The position numbers and the translations under genes are program-made. Positions 8,378 through 17,391 of a stretch of DNA of 43,326 nt are shown one piece after another. The notes under the pieces are model-generated. The model did no database searches. It was not told the origin of the DNA and saw only the letters and a list, made by a program, of their open reading frames with translations. This DNA comes from Bacteroidales bacterium (GTDB taxonomy: Bacteria > Bacteroidota > Bacteroidia > Bacteroidales > VadinHA17). Every line of letters starts with the position of its first letter. Position 1 is the first letter of the stretch. Location of the stretch: positions 18,222 through 61,547 of the forward strand of contig PLNF01000033.1 in assembly GCA_003141715.1 (NCBI GenBank). Reading direction: 5' to 3'.

Positions 8378-9138
8378 ATAAGCTGAATTAATTCATAGCC
8401 CTTTCCGGGAACAAATTTTATACTTCCATTCCATGGGAATTCAACTTTTAAAATTTTTATTTTTATTGTAGTATTGTATTGAGAATCTTCTAATTCCACC
8501 ATTTTAGGAATTAATATATTCCCAACATATAAAAAACTTTCATACTTTATCCTAATCCCTTGTTGAACAAAATTTATCATCTGATTAACTAAAAGTGCCT
8601 TTCTCTTTTCACAATCAATATTATAATTAAATGTTACTCCCTTAACCATGCAATTAATATTCAATTTATTTCCTGAACATTTTTCCACGATATCTTCACA
8701 ATTCTTCTCTATAACCATGTCCCCGAAAATTAAAGGCAAACAATTAAGAGAAAATCTATATTTCTTTTCTATATAAAAAGATGTGGCAAAATAAAATTTT
8801 TTGTTTATCCTGTCATTAACCAATACTGTATCATTTGAAATGTAAATTCTTGTTCCTTCAATTCCTGACCTGCTTTTTAAACTAATAAGAAATTTATCGG
8901 GTTTTTCAAACTTTATATTAGCTAAAAATTTCTCTTTCCCGTTTTGAGTTAAAATTTCGATTTCAGCTTTTTGAATAAAAAAACTATCATTTGTAATGTT
9001 CTGTTCTTTAACACTTTCCACAACATTCTCTGAAACATATTTCTTTGAACTCTCCGTTATAACTTTACTTACATTTCTGGTTACAGAACAACCCGGGATA
9101 AATGTCCCCAGAATCAATATTAAAATTATTTTCCGCAA
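8374..9138 (-). CDS. DUF4292 outer-membrane lipoprotein
   Basis: A 254-aa lipoprotein: the N-terminus MRKIILILILGTFIPGCSV has a lipobox ending in Cys17. The rest, with strand-rich segments such as IKFEKPDKFLISLKSRSGIEGTRIYISNDTVLVNDR, matches the Bacteroidota family DUF4292, which I believe has a LolA/LolB-like fold; molecular role unknown. It overlaps the TPR gene upstream by 13 bases and EnvC downstream by four, so all three are surely one operon. The conserved pairing with an EnvC-like factor hints at a role in envelope assembly (inference). Confidence 0.87.
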   Translation of the reverse strand: MRKIILILILGTFIPGCSVTRNVSKVITESSKKYVSENVVESVKEQNITNDSFFIQKAEIEILTQNGKEKFLANIKFEKPDKFLISLKSRSGIEGTRIYISNDTVLVNDRINKKFYFATSFYIEKKYRFSLNCLPLIFGDMVIEKNCEDIVEKCSGNKLNINCMVKGVTFNYNIDCEKRKALLVNQMINFVQQGIRIKYESFLYVGNILIPKMVELEDSQYNTTIKIKILKVEFPWNGSIKFVPGKGYELIQLI

Positions 9139-10853
9139 TTTTCAATTTCCTTTAACAATTCCGTTTTTGTGCTGTCAAGTTTCAAAGCGATATTCCAGTT
9201 ACTAACCGCTTCCTTGCACTTTTTTTGTTTTTTTAAAATATAACCATAATGTTCATACCACACTGCATCAGTTTTTTCTCCTTTATTTATCACCGATTCC
9301 ATAATCCTTGCAGCTTCCTTTAGTTTTCCCCTTTTATAAAGTACCCATCCGTAAGTATCAAGAAAATTAGTATTTCCTTTGTCTTTTTCAATAACTCTTT
9401 TTGCCATCTCCTCTGCCTCTCTGAGATTTGTATTTTGCTCTGCCAGGTAGTATGCGTAGTTATTAATAACGGTAAGGTCATCATTATTGGTCTTCAGCGC
9501 AGATTTAAATGTCTCAAATGCTTTCAAATAGTCTTTCATCCTATAATATACATCTGCCCTCATTGTAAGTACCTGTACTAAAAAATCTCTGTTTTCACCT
9601 GCCAGGATCTCTGCTTTTTTTAATTCCTCCAGTGCAATTAAAAATTTTCCTGTCTCTAATGCACCGTTGGCATATAATAACTTGGCAGGAAATGACGTGT
9701 TAAACCTTGTTGCACATTCTTCCCCAGTTGCAACCAATTTATTGTAATCCTTCATTTGCAGATAAACTATAAGCAGTTTTTCCCAGGCGTAATAATTTTC
9801 AGGATTTAGCTTAATTAATTCTTCTAACCTGAGTGAAGCATCGTTTAACCTATTTTTATTTATCATCAATTCCGGACGTAAAATCGGAATTATGTTATCG
9901 TCTTTATAATTTGCTTCTAAAACCATCAACGAAATAATCAACTTTTCCTCTAAGTCTTTATTCAGGTCAGTTATTTCAATAATCCTGGCCATAAGTGATA
10001 TTTTATTCTCAAGCACAATTTTACTGTTGAGAGCGACAGTATTCAGTAGCATAAACAACTCATTATATCGTTTTTCAGTTAATAGAAAGTCACAAAGAGA
10101 AAGTTGAATCTGAGGATCGTCAGGATTTCTTTCTAACAATTTATTGTAGACATCCAAAGCCTTTTGATTTTCTCCTTTTCCCCTGTAAATATCAGCCAGA
10201 ACACCATTGTACATTATTTCATCAGGATATTCTTTCAGAAGCGACAGTGTTTTAACCATTGCATCATCATACTTGTTTTCTGAAATAAGGTTCTTTATTG
10301 ATGATAATGTCGATGTTTCGTTCACCCCATATTTCTTATCAAAAGATTCAAAGATTGAATTTGCCTTATCATAATTCTTATCCTCAGAGTAAAGGTTTCC
10401 AAGAGTTAACTGAAGACTTTCTTTTTCAGGGAAATACTTTACTGCTTTCTCGTAATAAATTATAGAGCTATCAAGATTTTTTTCCTGATAATATAATCCA
10501 GCCAGCATTGTAAGATACCATATATTTTCCTCCTCTATTGATAATGCCATTGCCGTATAGCGCTTTCCATTTTTTATATCGCCATTTGCAATTACAATTT
10601 GCGCCATTTGATAATATGCAGCATCACTTTTAGGATTAATTTTAATGCTTTGCTCCAGGTATTTTAATGCATCACCCCCATTTCCCATTAATTTTTGTTT
10701 AAGTGCTTCGACATAAACTTCATTAAATGCAGCAGAGTCATAATTATTTTTTATTTTCCCTTTTGTTCCTGATGTCATAAATGTTTTGGAACAAGAAGAA
10801 AAGCTTAAAACTAAAAACGCCAAAAAAATGTAACTAAATTTATATGATCTCAT
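9126..10853 (-). CDS. Tetratricopeptide-repeat lipoprotein
   Basis: A 575-aa lipoprotein (lipobox FSSC, Cys21) followed by repeated TPR units through most of its length, for example ALKYLEQSIKINPKSDAAYY near residue 62, SSIIYYEKAVKYFPEKESL, and AFETFKSALKTNNDDLTVIN followed by NYAYYLAEQ and LDTYGWVLYKRGKLKEAARI near the end. TPRs form a protein-binding solenoid, here facing the periplasm. The start lies two bases after the stop of the truncated dut gene, the ancestral order dut-TPR-DUF4292-EnvC. No enzymatic motif is present. With dut truncated, the operon's original promoter may have been lost and replaced. Confidence 0.88.
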   Translation of the reverse strand: MRSYKFSYIFLAFLVLSFSSCSKTFMTSGTKGKIKNNYDSAAFNEVYVEALKQKLMGNGGDALKYLEQSIKINPKSDAAYYQMAQIVIANGDIKNGKRYTAMALSIEEENIWYLTMLAGLYYQEKNLDSSIIYYEKAVKYFPEKESLQLTLGNLYSEDKNYDKANSIFESFDKKYGVNETSTLSSIKNLISENKYDDAMVKTLSLLKEYPDEIMYNGVLADIYRGKGENQKALDVYNKLLERNPDDPQIQLSLCDFLLTEKRYNELFMLLNTVALNSKIVLENKISLMARIIEITDLNKDLEEKLIISLMVLEANYKDDNIIPILRPELMINKNRLNDASLRLEELIKLNPENYYAWEKLLIVYLQMKDYNKLVATGEECATRFNTSFPAKLLYANGALETGKFLIALEELKKAEILAGENRDFLVQVLTMRADVYYRMKDYLKAFETFKSALKTNNDDLTVINNYAYYLAEQNTNLREAEEMAKRVIEKDKGNTNFLDTYGWVLYKRGKLKEAARIMESVINKGEKTDAVWYEHYGYILKKQKKCKEAVSNWNIALKLDSTKTELLKEIENCGK

Positions 10854-10855
10854 AT

Positions 10856-10999
10856 TTATTTATTACTCGTATGTCCAAACCCACCTGTTCCTCTTTCAGA
10901 GTTTAAAAGAATATCAACGCTTTCCCATTCAGCTTTTTCGTGTCCAGATATAACCATCTGGCAAATTCTTTCTCCATCCTCTATAACGAAATTTTCATT
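10856..10999 (-). pseudogene. dut: dUTPase C-terminal fragment
   Basis: Codes for [18 protein letters not shown], then [20 protein letters not shown] and FGHTSNK before a TAA: the last part of a trimeric dUTPase, including motif IV (DGERICQMV) and the C-terminal glycine-rich motif V (RGTGGFGHT). An in-frame stop (11000-11002) precedes it and nothing upstream resembles the remaining two-thirds, so the gene is truncated by a deletion ending near 11000. It is followed two bases later by the TPR gene, as intact dut would be. The protein fragment cannot hydrolyse dUTP. Confidence 0.85.
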
Positions 11000-11136
11000 T
11001 TATAATTACAGAAAATAGCTCCAAAACTAAATGACAAATATACTGCTAATGCCTTTACTAAAATGTTTCTATATTTGTTTTGATTAAAATATTGCAATTT
11101 GAAAATCAATATTTTCCCCTATCGTTCAAAGTTAAA

Positions 11137-11144
11137 TATCTTTG
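11137..11144 (+). promoter_or_regulatory. Candidate -7 box (TATCTTTG)
   Basis: A full match to the Bacteroidota -7 consensus TAnnTTTG, 42 bases upstream of the cyclophilin ATG at 11187. It overlaps the TTG at 11142, which argues against that codon as a start. No clear TTTG at -33 was found at the expected spacing. Confidence 0.5.
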
Positions 11145-11186
11145 TATTCACAATTGCAGAAGTATATTAACCAATTTTCGCGTTTC

Positions 11187-12002
11187 ATGAATCTCAATTT
11201 TAAAAAGTCAGTCTTTCTTTTTTGTCTTATTTGCCTTATATCCTGTAATGCCCCTGGCGGGAATGATAACACAACTGTTTCTATTAAAACCACACTCGGC
11301 GAAATCAAGATAAAGCTATATGACGGAACTCCCCTTCATCGTGATAATTTCATACGACTAATAAATTCAGGATTTTACGATGGTATCTCTTTTCACCGTA
11401 TAATTAAAAACTTCATGATACAGGCTGGAGATCCTGCTACTAAATCCGCTCCATCAAAGAATCTTCCTGACTCTCTTAAAACTTATACTATTCCTGCCGA
11501 GTTCAATAATCAGTATTTTCATAAGAAAGGAGCCCTTGCTGCTGCCCGCCAGGGAAATGATGTAAATCCTGAAATGAGATCTTCAGGAACTCAGTTTTAT
11601 ATTGTTCAGGGAGCCAAATTAAGTGATGATGAGCTTAATCTGGCAGAGCAACGCATTAACAGTAACATGAAGCAAAGCTGTTTTAACAGTTTAATAAAGC
11701 AAACGGCTGATAGTGTGAGGTTAGCAGGAAAATCTATGACAGACGAGGAAATCCAGGAGATTGCTTCCGTTAAAATGTTTCAATATCTTACAACCTATAA
11801 AGACTATAAAATTTCCGGGGAACAGAGAAATATTTATAAAACCTCCGGTGGCACTCCCCGTCTTGACGGAACCTATACTGTGTTTGGTGAAGTAATTGAA
11901 GGTTTGGATATTATAGATAAGATTGCCGACGTGCAGATAGACAATAGTGACAAACCTTTTAATGATATTAAAATTATAAAAATAAAAATTATAAAAAATT
12001 AA
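11187..12002 (+). CDS. Cyclophilin-type peptidyl-prolyl isomerase lipoprotein
   Basis: Catalyses cis-trans isomerisation of X-Pro bonds to help exported proteins fold. I start at the ATG at 11187 because it opens a lipoprotein signal, MNLNFKKSVFLFCLICLISC, and an upstream TTG lies inside a promoter-like box; the product is 271 aa. The cyclophilin core is clear: SFHRIIKNFMIQAGDP with the catalytic Arg, GALAAARQGNDVNPEMRSSG, TQFYIV, and GTYTVFGEVIEGLDIIDKI. An insertion of about 70 residues (about 145-215) between TQFYIV and the GTYTVFG block is typical of Bacteroidota homologues. pheS begins 24 bases downstream and may share its transcript. Confidence 0.92.
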   Translation: MNLNFKKSVFLFCLICLISCNAPGGNDNTTVSIKTTLGEIKIKLYDGTPLHRDNFIRLINSGFYDGISFHRIIKNFMIQAGDPATKSAPSKNLPDSLKTYTIPAEFNNQYFHKKGALAAARQGNDVNPEMRSSGTQFYIVQGAKLSDDELNLAEQRINSNMKQSCFNSLIKQTADSVRLAGKSMTDEEIQEIASVKMFQYLTTYKDYKISGEQRNIYKTSGGTPRLDGTYTVFGEVIEGLDIIDKIADVQIDNSDKPFNDIKIIKIKIIKN

Positions 12003-12025
12003 TATTGATTTAAAACAGTCTTTTA

Positions 12026-13066
12026 ATGCTGCAAAAAATTACAGCCCTGCTAAGTGAGGTTTCCTCTTTATCTGTAAAGAATCCCGGGGAACTGGAGTTA
12101 TTCCGTTTGAAATATCTTAGCAAAAAGGGATTACTTTCTGATCTTTTCGAAGATTTCAAGAAAGTACCGGTTTCCGGGAAGAAAGAGATTGGCCAAAAGC
12201 TGAATCTTTTAAAGCAGAATGCACAGGAAAAATATAATTCTCTTAAAATCGAACTTGTAAACCAGGAAGAAAAAGCTGATGGTACCGATCTTACAAGGCC
12301 TTCTTTTCCATATTCTATAGGATCACGTCATCCTATTTCTATCGTAAGAAATGAACTTATTGACATATTCACCCGTATAGGTTTTACTGTTTCGGAAGGT
12401 CCCGAAATAGAAGATGACGATCATGTCTTTACAAAACTTAATTTTGCTCCGGAGCATCCGGCAAGAGACATGCAGGATACCTTTTATATTTCCAGAATAT
12501 CTTCTGAAGACTCAAGTCCCAAAGATATTTTACTACGTACTCACACATCTTCGGTACAGGTAAGGGTTATGCAAAATCAAAAACCTCCTATCCGTACTAT
12601 TTCGCCCGGTAGAGTTTTCCGTAATGAGGCTATCTCTGCAAGGGCTCATTGTATATTTCATCAGGTTGAGGGTTTATATATTGACGAAAATGTATCTTTT
12701 GCCGATCTAAGACAAACGCTACTATTCTTCGCAAGAGAGATGTTTGGAAAAGAGACCGAAATCAGGTTAAGGCCGTCATATTTTCCTTTTACTGAGCCTT
12801 CTGCAGAAATGGATGTAAGTTGTAAGATTTGTGGTGGAAAAGGTTGTAATGTTTGTAAACATACGGGCTGGCTTGAAATTTTAGGTTGTGGCATGGTACA
12901 TCCGAATGTTCTTGAAGCCTGTAATATTGACAATAAAAAATATACCGGTTTTGCTTTTGGTCTGGGTATTGAACGAGCAGCCATGCTTAAATACGGAGTT
13001 AATGATTTGCGTTTGTATTTTGAAAATGATTTGAGATTTTTGGATCAATTTAAGAGCGCATTTTAA
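12026..13066 (+). CDS. pheS: Phenylalanine--tRNA ligase alpha subunit
   Basis: Catalytic subunit of the class II alpha2-beta2 enzyme that charges tRNA-Phe. 346 aa, normal length. The N-terminal coiled-coil arm (about 1-90) includes KYLSKKGLLSDLFEDFKKV. The catalytic domain shows GSRHPISIVRNELIDIF (motif 1), TFYI...LLRTHTSSVQVRVMQ, FRNEAISARAHCIFHQVEGL (motif 2), FFPFTEPSAE-like YFPFTEPSAEMDV, and GFAFGLGIERAAMLKYG (motif 3). A CKICGGKGCNVCKHTGW stretch adds four cysteines, as seen in many bacterial PheS. pheT is not adjacent, so the beta subunit gene must be elsewhere, which is common in this phylum. Confidence 0.97.
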   Translation: MLQKITALLSEVSSLSVKNPGELELFRLKYLSKKGLLSDLFEDFKKVPVSGKKEIGQKLNLLKQNAQEKYNSLKIELVNQEEKADGTDLTRPSFPYSIGSRHPISIVRNELIDIFTRIGFTVSEGPEIEDDDHVFTKLNFAPEHPARDMQDTFYISRISSEDSSPKDILLRTHTSSVQVRVMQNQKPPIRTISPGRVFRNEAISARAHCIFHQVEGLYIDENVSFADLRQTLLFFAREMFGKETEIRLRPSYFPFTEPSAEMDVSCKICGGKGCNVCKHTGWLEILGCGMVHPNVLEACNIDNKKYTGFAFGLGIERAAMLKYGVNDLRLYFENDLRFLDQFKSAF

Positions 13067-13116
13067 CTAAACTGAACATTTAATTAGTGACAGTGTTAAT
13101 CTTTGCACTATAATTT

Positions 13117-13122
13117 AGGAGA
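13117..13122 (+). promoter_or_regulatory. Shine-Dalgarno site of the Crp/Fnr gene
   Basis: AGGAGA four bases before the ATG at 13127. Strong Shine-Dalgarno sequences are uncommon in this window, and this one decides the start in favour of 13127 over the TTG at 13103. Confidence 0.6.
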
Positions 13123-13126
13123 CGAA

Positions 13127-13837
13127 ATGAAACAACAAGAAATTCACGTCCCGCTTTGTGACAGTTGCTCGCTTGAATCAGGGTCGATTTTCAAGTATCT
13201 TACACCTGATGAAGTTGAGGCTCTTAACTTTGAAAAGGATTTCCGGCAGTATAAACGCGGGGATATTCTTTATCAGGAAGGTAACCGAATAAGCGGGTTC
13301 TTCTGTGTTAACAGCGGTATCATTAAAGTATTTAAAACTGGTTTTGATGGAAAAGAACAGATAATCAGGTTTGCAAAAAAAGGAGATATTATTGCATACC
13401 GGAGTGTTCTGAGTAATGAGCTTGCATGTACTTCTGCAAAAGTTATCGAAGATTGCCTGGTGTGTTTTATACCTTCAGAGATTCTAATATCTTTTATTAA
13501 AACCAATTCTGCATATGCCCTTGAATTACTAAAGCTTGCCTGCCATGAATTAGGTGAAGCTAATTCATTTATTACCGATATTGCCCAGAAAACTGTAAGG
13601 GAGCGGCTTGCGGAGGTACTTCTTTTCCTTGTAAATGATTTTGGCCTTGATGAGGAGCATTTTCTTAATATCTCTCTTACCCGTGAAGAGCTGGCCAATA
13701 TAGTTGGCACTGCAACAGAATCAGTTATCAGGTTATTATCTGAGTTTAAGTCTGATAAACTGGTTGAGCTTAACGGGAGAAAAATTAAGATTTTAAATAC
13801 GAAGGGTCTGGAGAAGATCAGTAATGTTTTTAATTAA
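13127..13837 (+). CDS. Crp/Fnr family transcriptional regulator
   Basis: A 236-aa regulator: an N-terminal effector-binding beta-roll (about 15-135, with YKRGDILYQEGNRISGFFCVNSG) and a C-terminal winged helix (LTREELANIVGTATESVIRLLSEFKSDKLVE, about 186-216). The recognition helix TATESVIRLL is of FNR type. Cys11 and Cys14 (LCDSC) sit where FNR places its first iron-sulfur ligands, but a clear third and fourth ligand are not evident, so oxygen sensing is only possible. An AGGAGA site at 13117 supports the ATG at 13127. It converges on ruvB with only five bases between stops. Confidence 0.9.
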   Translation: MKQQEIHVPLCDSCSLESGSIFKYLTPDEVEALNFEKDFRQYKRGDILYQEGNRISGFFCVNSGIIKVFKTGFDGKEQIIRFAKKGDIIAYRSVLSNELACTSAKVIEDCLVCFIPSEILISFIKTNSAYALELLKLACHELGEANSFITDIAQKTVRERLAEVLLFLVNDFGLDEEHFLNISLTREELANIVGTATESVIRLLSEFKSDKLVELNGRKIKILNTKGLEKISNVFN

Positions 13838-13842
13838 TTAAT

Positions 13843-14868
13843 TCAAAACAGCGTACCCGGTATATTGTGTCCAAATTGTTTTCCGAGATGCTTATAGGCA
13901 TGTTCTGTGGCTTCGCGGCCCCTTGGTGTTCTTTTAAGATATCCCTCTTTTATAAGAAAAGGTTCATACACTTCCTCAATTGTTCCGCTTTCTTCACCCA
14001 CTGCGGTAGAGATCGTATTTAACCCAACAGGTCCGCCACTGAATTTATCAATTATTACAGAAAGAATTCTGTTATCCATTTCATCTAAACCATGTTGATC
14101 AATATTAAGAGCTTTGAGACTATACCTTGTTATATCGATATCAATTTCTCCCGAACCTTTTACCTGGGCAAAATCCCTTACTCTCCTAAGCAGCGCATTA
14201 GCAATTCTTGGAGTTCCCCGGCTTCTTCTGGCAATTTCGACTGCCGCCTCTTCATCAATTCTGATATTCAGTATGCCGGCCGATCTTTTAACAATACATG
14301 TAAGTATTTCATGATCATAATATTCAAGATGAAATTTAATTCCAAACCTTGCTCTTAAAGGACTGGTAAGAAGGCCTGAGCGGGTTGTTGCACCTATCAG
14401 CGTGAAATTATTAAGCGTCAACTGGACACTTCTTGCACTAGGTCCCTTATCAATCATTATATCGATCTGGAAATCTTCCATTGCAGAATAGAGATATTCT
14501 TCGACAACAGGACTCAGGCGGTGAATTTCATCAATGAAAAGCACATCTCCCTCCTGAAGGTTTGTAAGCAATCCTGCCAGATCGCCCGGTTTATCCAGGA
14601 CAGGGCCGGATGTAACCCGGAGGTTAACCTGTAACTCATTGGCTATTATTGTAGCAAGCGTTGTTTTGCCTAATCCTGGCGGACCATGTAAAAGGACGTG
14701 ATCGAGAGATTCTCCCCGCTGTTTTGCAGCAGTTACAAAAACAACCAGGTTTTCAATTACCTGTTTTTGTCCCTTGAAATCGCTGAAACTTAATGGTCGT
14801 AATTGCTTCTCGAACTCCTTATCGTTTGGTGTGATAATATCTTTTCTGATGTTAATATTTTCTTCCAT
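13843..14868 (-). CDS. ruvB: Holliday junction branch migration ATPase RuvB
   Basis: Hexameric AAA+ motor that drives branch migration of Holliday junctions with RuvA and RuvC. 341 aa, usual length. Walker A is GPPGLGKT (62-69), Walker B FIDEIH (111-116), sensor 1 [19 protein letters not shown] with the arginine finger region, sensor 2 [19 protein letters not shown]. The C-terminal winged helix ends [19 protein letters not shown]. It follows the MORN-type gene by 12 bases on the minus strand and may be co-transcribed with nadA and that gene, although a TTACTTTG sequence in the gap could give it its own promoter. Confidence 0.97.
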   Translation of the reverse strand: MEENINIRKDIITPNDKEFEKQLRPLSFSDFKGQKQVIENLVVFVTAAKQRGESLDHVLLHGPPGLGKTTLATIIANELQVNLRVTSGPVLDKPGDLAGLLTNLQEGDVLFIDEIHRLSPVVEEYLYSAMEDFQIDIMIDKGPSARSVQLTLNNFTLIGATTRSGLLTSPLRARFGIKFHLEYYDHEILTCIVKRSAGILNIRIDEEAAVEIARRSRGTPRIANALLRRVRDFAQVKGSGEIDIDITRYSLKALNIDQHGLDEMDNRILSVIIDKFSGGPVGLNTISTAVGEESGTIEEVYEPFLIKEGYLKRTPRGREATEHAYKHLGKQFGHNIPGTLF

Positions 14869-14880
14869 AAAGCAAAGTAA

Positions 14881-16434
14881 CTATTTTATCAGCTTTGTAT
14901 CGCTTTCAGGAAGCTTAATTCTAACACTGTTAATACTTATCTCTACATCGTCCTTATATGAAATTACAAGAAAGGGAATTCCTTCTTCGCTAAATTTTTT
15001 CCAGGTTTTTTCTCTTATGCCCATCTGGAAGTATTGTTCTTCTTTAGTTTTACCGTTCTCATAATAAAAAATTTGTTGCCCGTCGGGATTGCCCTGAACA
15101 AAGTTTCCTTTGAATTTCAGTTTTCCATTGTCATAATATGATTTCCAGACACCATCTTTTAATCCGGTAATATATTTTCCTTCCTCAGTAACTTCGCCAG
15201 ATTTATATTTCCATTGTCCGTTTTTCTCTCCGTCAGAGTACTGACCCTGGGCTATAATATCGCCTGTTGCAGAGTATTCAGTAGATGACCCGTCACGTTG
15301 CCCCTGGAAGTATTCTTCCTCCTTCAGCATTGCCCCGTTATCAAAATACCAATTCCATAATCCGTCAGGACGACCGTTGTTATAAGAACCGGTTTGTTCA
15401 ACTTTTTCTGAAATGTTATAGAATTTCCACTGGCCTGAGCGTCTGTTGTCAGTAAACTGACCTTCTGCCTGTACTTTTCCATTGGAATATAGATCTTTCC
15501 ACTTTCCATTCCGGTTTCCAGCTTCGTCAATTATACCCTCTGAGAGGAGCAATCCGTTATCGTTGTAAATAAAAGCATCGGTAACTTTTCCGTCTTTTCC
15601 GAATTCCCTGTGAATACCTACAGGAATCTTATTACGATAGGGACCGCTATAGATCAATTTACCCTCCTGATCATGCTTATTTACTATTTCAATATCCGTT
15701 TCATCTTCCACCCTTGATTTTACAATAGCTCCATTATCATAAAGCATGGTAATAACAAGTTTTCCATGGGTATCATATTCTTTGTAATAACCATGCATAA
15801 GGTCATCCTTAAAAGTTTTTTCCGCTTTGATTCCTCCGTTAGGATAGAATTCTTTCCAGTCGCCTTGCTTTAAACCATTCTTGTCTGTTCTGTTTATTCT
15901 TTCCCTGCTGACAAGAAAATCATTATTATATTCAAGCAGCGTTATAATATTTTCATCTTTGTTGTATTCTTTTGATAAACCCTCTTTTTTCCCCGCATTA
16001 TACGTGAAAGTCTGCTCTATTTTTCCTTCGGGGAAATAGATAAATGCCGTACCCTCTTTCCTGTCGGCGGCAAAAAGCTCTTTTGACCAAATATAAACTC
16101 CCCGCGATGGATCCTTTTTATATTTATAATACCATCCATTCTTTTTGCCATAGAGATAATTGATCTTTTCTGTCGTGTCTCCGGCCTGATCATAAAACAG
16201 CCAGATACTATCAAGAAGAAAGTTTGTCCTCTTTCCTTCAGATTTCTTAATTCCGGTGACATAAAAACTTTTCCATAATCCTTCCGGTTTTCCGTTTTTA
16301 ATCAAACCTTCACTCGAGACTGCTCCGTTTGGGTATTTAAATACCTGATAACCATCCTTTACAGCCTCGTTTTCCTGCGAAGAACCTATTTTACAGATTA
16401 AAACAAAAAATATCAAAATAATAATTCTTTTCAT
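14881..16434 (-). CDS. Secreted MORN-variant (YwqK-like) repeat protein
   Basis: A 517-aa exported protein: signal peptide MKRIIILIFFVLICKIGSS then at least a dozen repeats of the MORN_2 type, each about 22-24 residues with the pattern G...NG..K.EG.W..YY.NG (for example RNGKWKDLYSNGKVQAEGQF and RSGQWKFYNISEKVEQTGSY). Databases often label such proteins YwqK-family antitoxins; no toxin gene is adjacent, and I see no reason to think it an antitoxin here. The role is unknown; repeats of this kind build beta-solenoid scaffolds. It lies three bases after nadA, so co-transcription is likely. Confidence 0.82.
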   Translation of the reverse strand: MKRIIILIFFVLICKIGSSQENEAVKDGYQVFKYPNGAVSSEGLIKNGKPEGLWKSFYVTGIKKSEGKRTNFLLDSIWLFYDQAGDTTEKINYLYGKKNGWYYKYKKDPSRGVYIWSKELFAADRKEGTAFIYFPEGKIEQTFTYNAGKKEGLSKEYNKDENIITLLEYNNDFLVSRERINRTDKNGLKQGDWKEFYPNGGIKAEKTFKDDLMHGYYKEYDTHGKLVITMLYDNGAIVKSRVEDETDIEIVNKHDQEGKLIYSGPYRNKIPVGIHREFGKDGKVTDAFIYNDNGLLLSEGIIDEAGNRNGKWKDLYSNGKVQAEGQFTDNRRSGQWKFYNISEKVEQTGSYNNGRPDGLWNWYFDNGAMLKEEEYFQGQRDGSSTEYSATGDIIAQGQYSDGEKNGQWKYKSGEVTEEGKYITGLKDGVWKSYYDNGKLKFKGNFVQGNPDGQQIFYYENGKTKEEQYFQMGIREKTWKKFSEEGIPFLVISYKDDVEISINSVRIKLPESDTKLIK

Positions 16435-16437
16435 GAT

Positions 16438-17391
16438 TTAAAGACCAAGTTTTTCAGATATTTCCAACATTCTTTGTATGGGCTTTTGTGCTCTTATGAG
16501 GGTTTCATTATCAATAATAATTTCAGGTTTTTCGTTTTTAAGACAATTTAGAATTTTTTCGATAGTTATAAGTTTCATAAAACCACATTCACTGCATCCG
16601 CAAGTAGAATCTATTGGAGGAGCAGGAATATAAGTTTTTCCAGGGTTCTCTTTTTTCATCTGATGGATTATACCGACTTCAGTTGCTATAATATAACAAT
16701 TTCCTTTATCTTTTTTTGTTAATTTTAATAATGAAGAAGTGGAACCTATAAAATCTGCTACCAGTCTTACGGGCAGTTCACATTCGGGATGAACGATAAT
16801 TTTTGCAGTGGAATTTTCTTTCTTCAATCTCAGAATTGCTTCCAGAGAAAATTTTTCATGAACATGGCATGCTCCGTTCCATATTACCATATCGCGTCCT
16901 GTTTTATTCAGGATATAGTTTCCAAGGTTACGGTCAGGTGCAAATATTATTTTCTCATCGGGTGGCAGGGATTCAACGATCTGAACTGCATTTGATGATG
17001 TACAGATTATATCTGACAATGCTTTTATTTCAGCAGTTGTGTTTACATATGAAATTACTGTTCTTCCCTGGTTCTCCTTTAAAAATTTCTCAAAATCTTC
17101 TGCTTTGCATGAGTCAGCAAGAGAACAACCTGCATTCAAATCAGGAAGAAGAACTTTCTTCCCGGGAGCAAGTATTTTTGCTGTTTCGGCCATAAATTTA
17201 ACTCCTGCAAAAATTATTATATCAGCTGAATTTGAAGCAGCTTTCTGAGAAAGCGCAAGACTATCTCCAACAAAATCAGCAATATCCTGAATATCTCCAG
17301 TCTGGTAATAGTGTGCAAGAATGATTGCATTTTTTTCTGCTTTCAGTCTTTTTATATCAAAAATATATTGTTCTGTTGATAGCATTTTCAC
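16438..17391 (-). CDS. nadA: Quinolinate synthase
   Basis: Iron-sulfur enzyme that condenses iminoaspartate with dihydroxyacetone phosphate to quinolinate in de novo NAD synthesis. 317 aa, the shorter NadA type. Substrate motifs AHYYQTGDIQDIADFVGDSLALSQKA, NTTAEIKALSDIICTSSNA, and WNGACHVHEKF are clear. The [4Fe-4S] ligands are expected to be the Cys of IICTSSNA, the Cys of HPECELP and one in TCGCSECGFM. Neither nadB nor nadC is adjacent. Two ATGs (17391 and 17385) are possible starts, two codons apart. It heads a minus-strand run with the MORN-type gene and ruvB. Confidence 0.96.
   Translation of the reverse strand: MKMLSTEQYIFDIKRLKAEKNAIILAHYYQTGDIQDIADFVGDSLALSQKAASNSADIIIFAGVKFMAETAKILAPGKKVLLPDLNAGCSLADSCKAEDFEKFLKENQGRTVISYVNTTAEIKALSDIICTSSNAVQIVESLPPDEKIIFAPDRNLGNYILNKTGRDMVIWNGACHVHEKFSLEAILRLKKENSTAKIIVHPECELPVRLVADFIGSTSSLLKLTKKDKGNCYIIATEVGIIHQMKKENPGKTYIPAPPIDSTCGCSECGFMKLITIEKILNCLKNEKPEIIIDNETLIRAQKPIQRMLEISEKLGL

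Noticed and set aside
14881-16434. Antitoxin of a toxin-antitoxin pair (YwqK label)
   Set aside because: Signal peptide and long repeat solenoid, no adjacent toxin; the common database label is not supported here.
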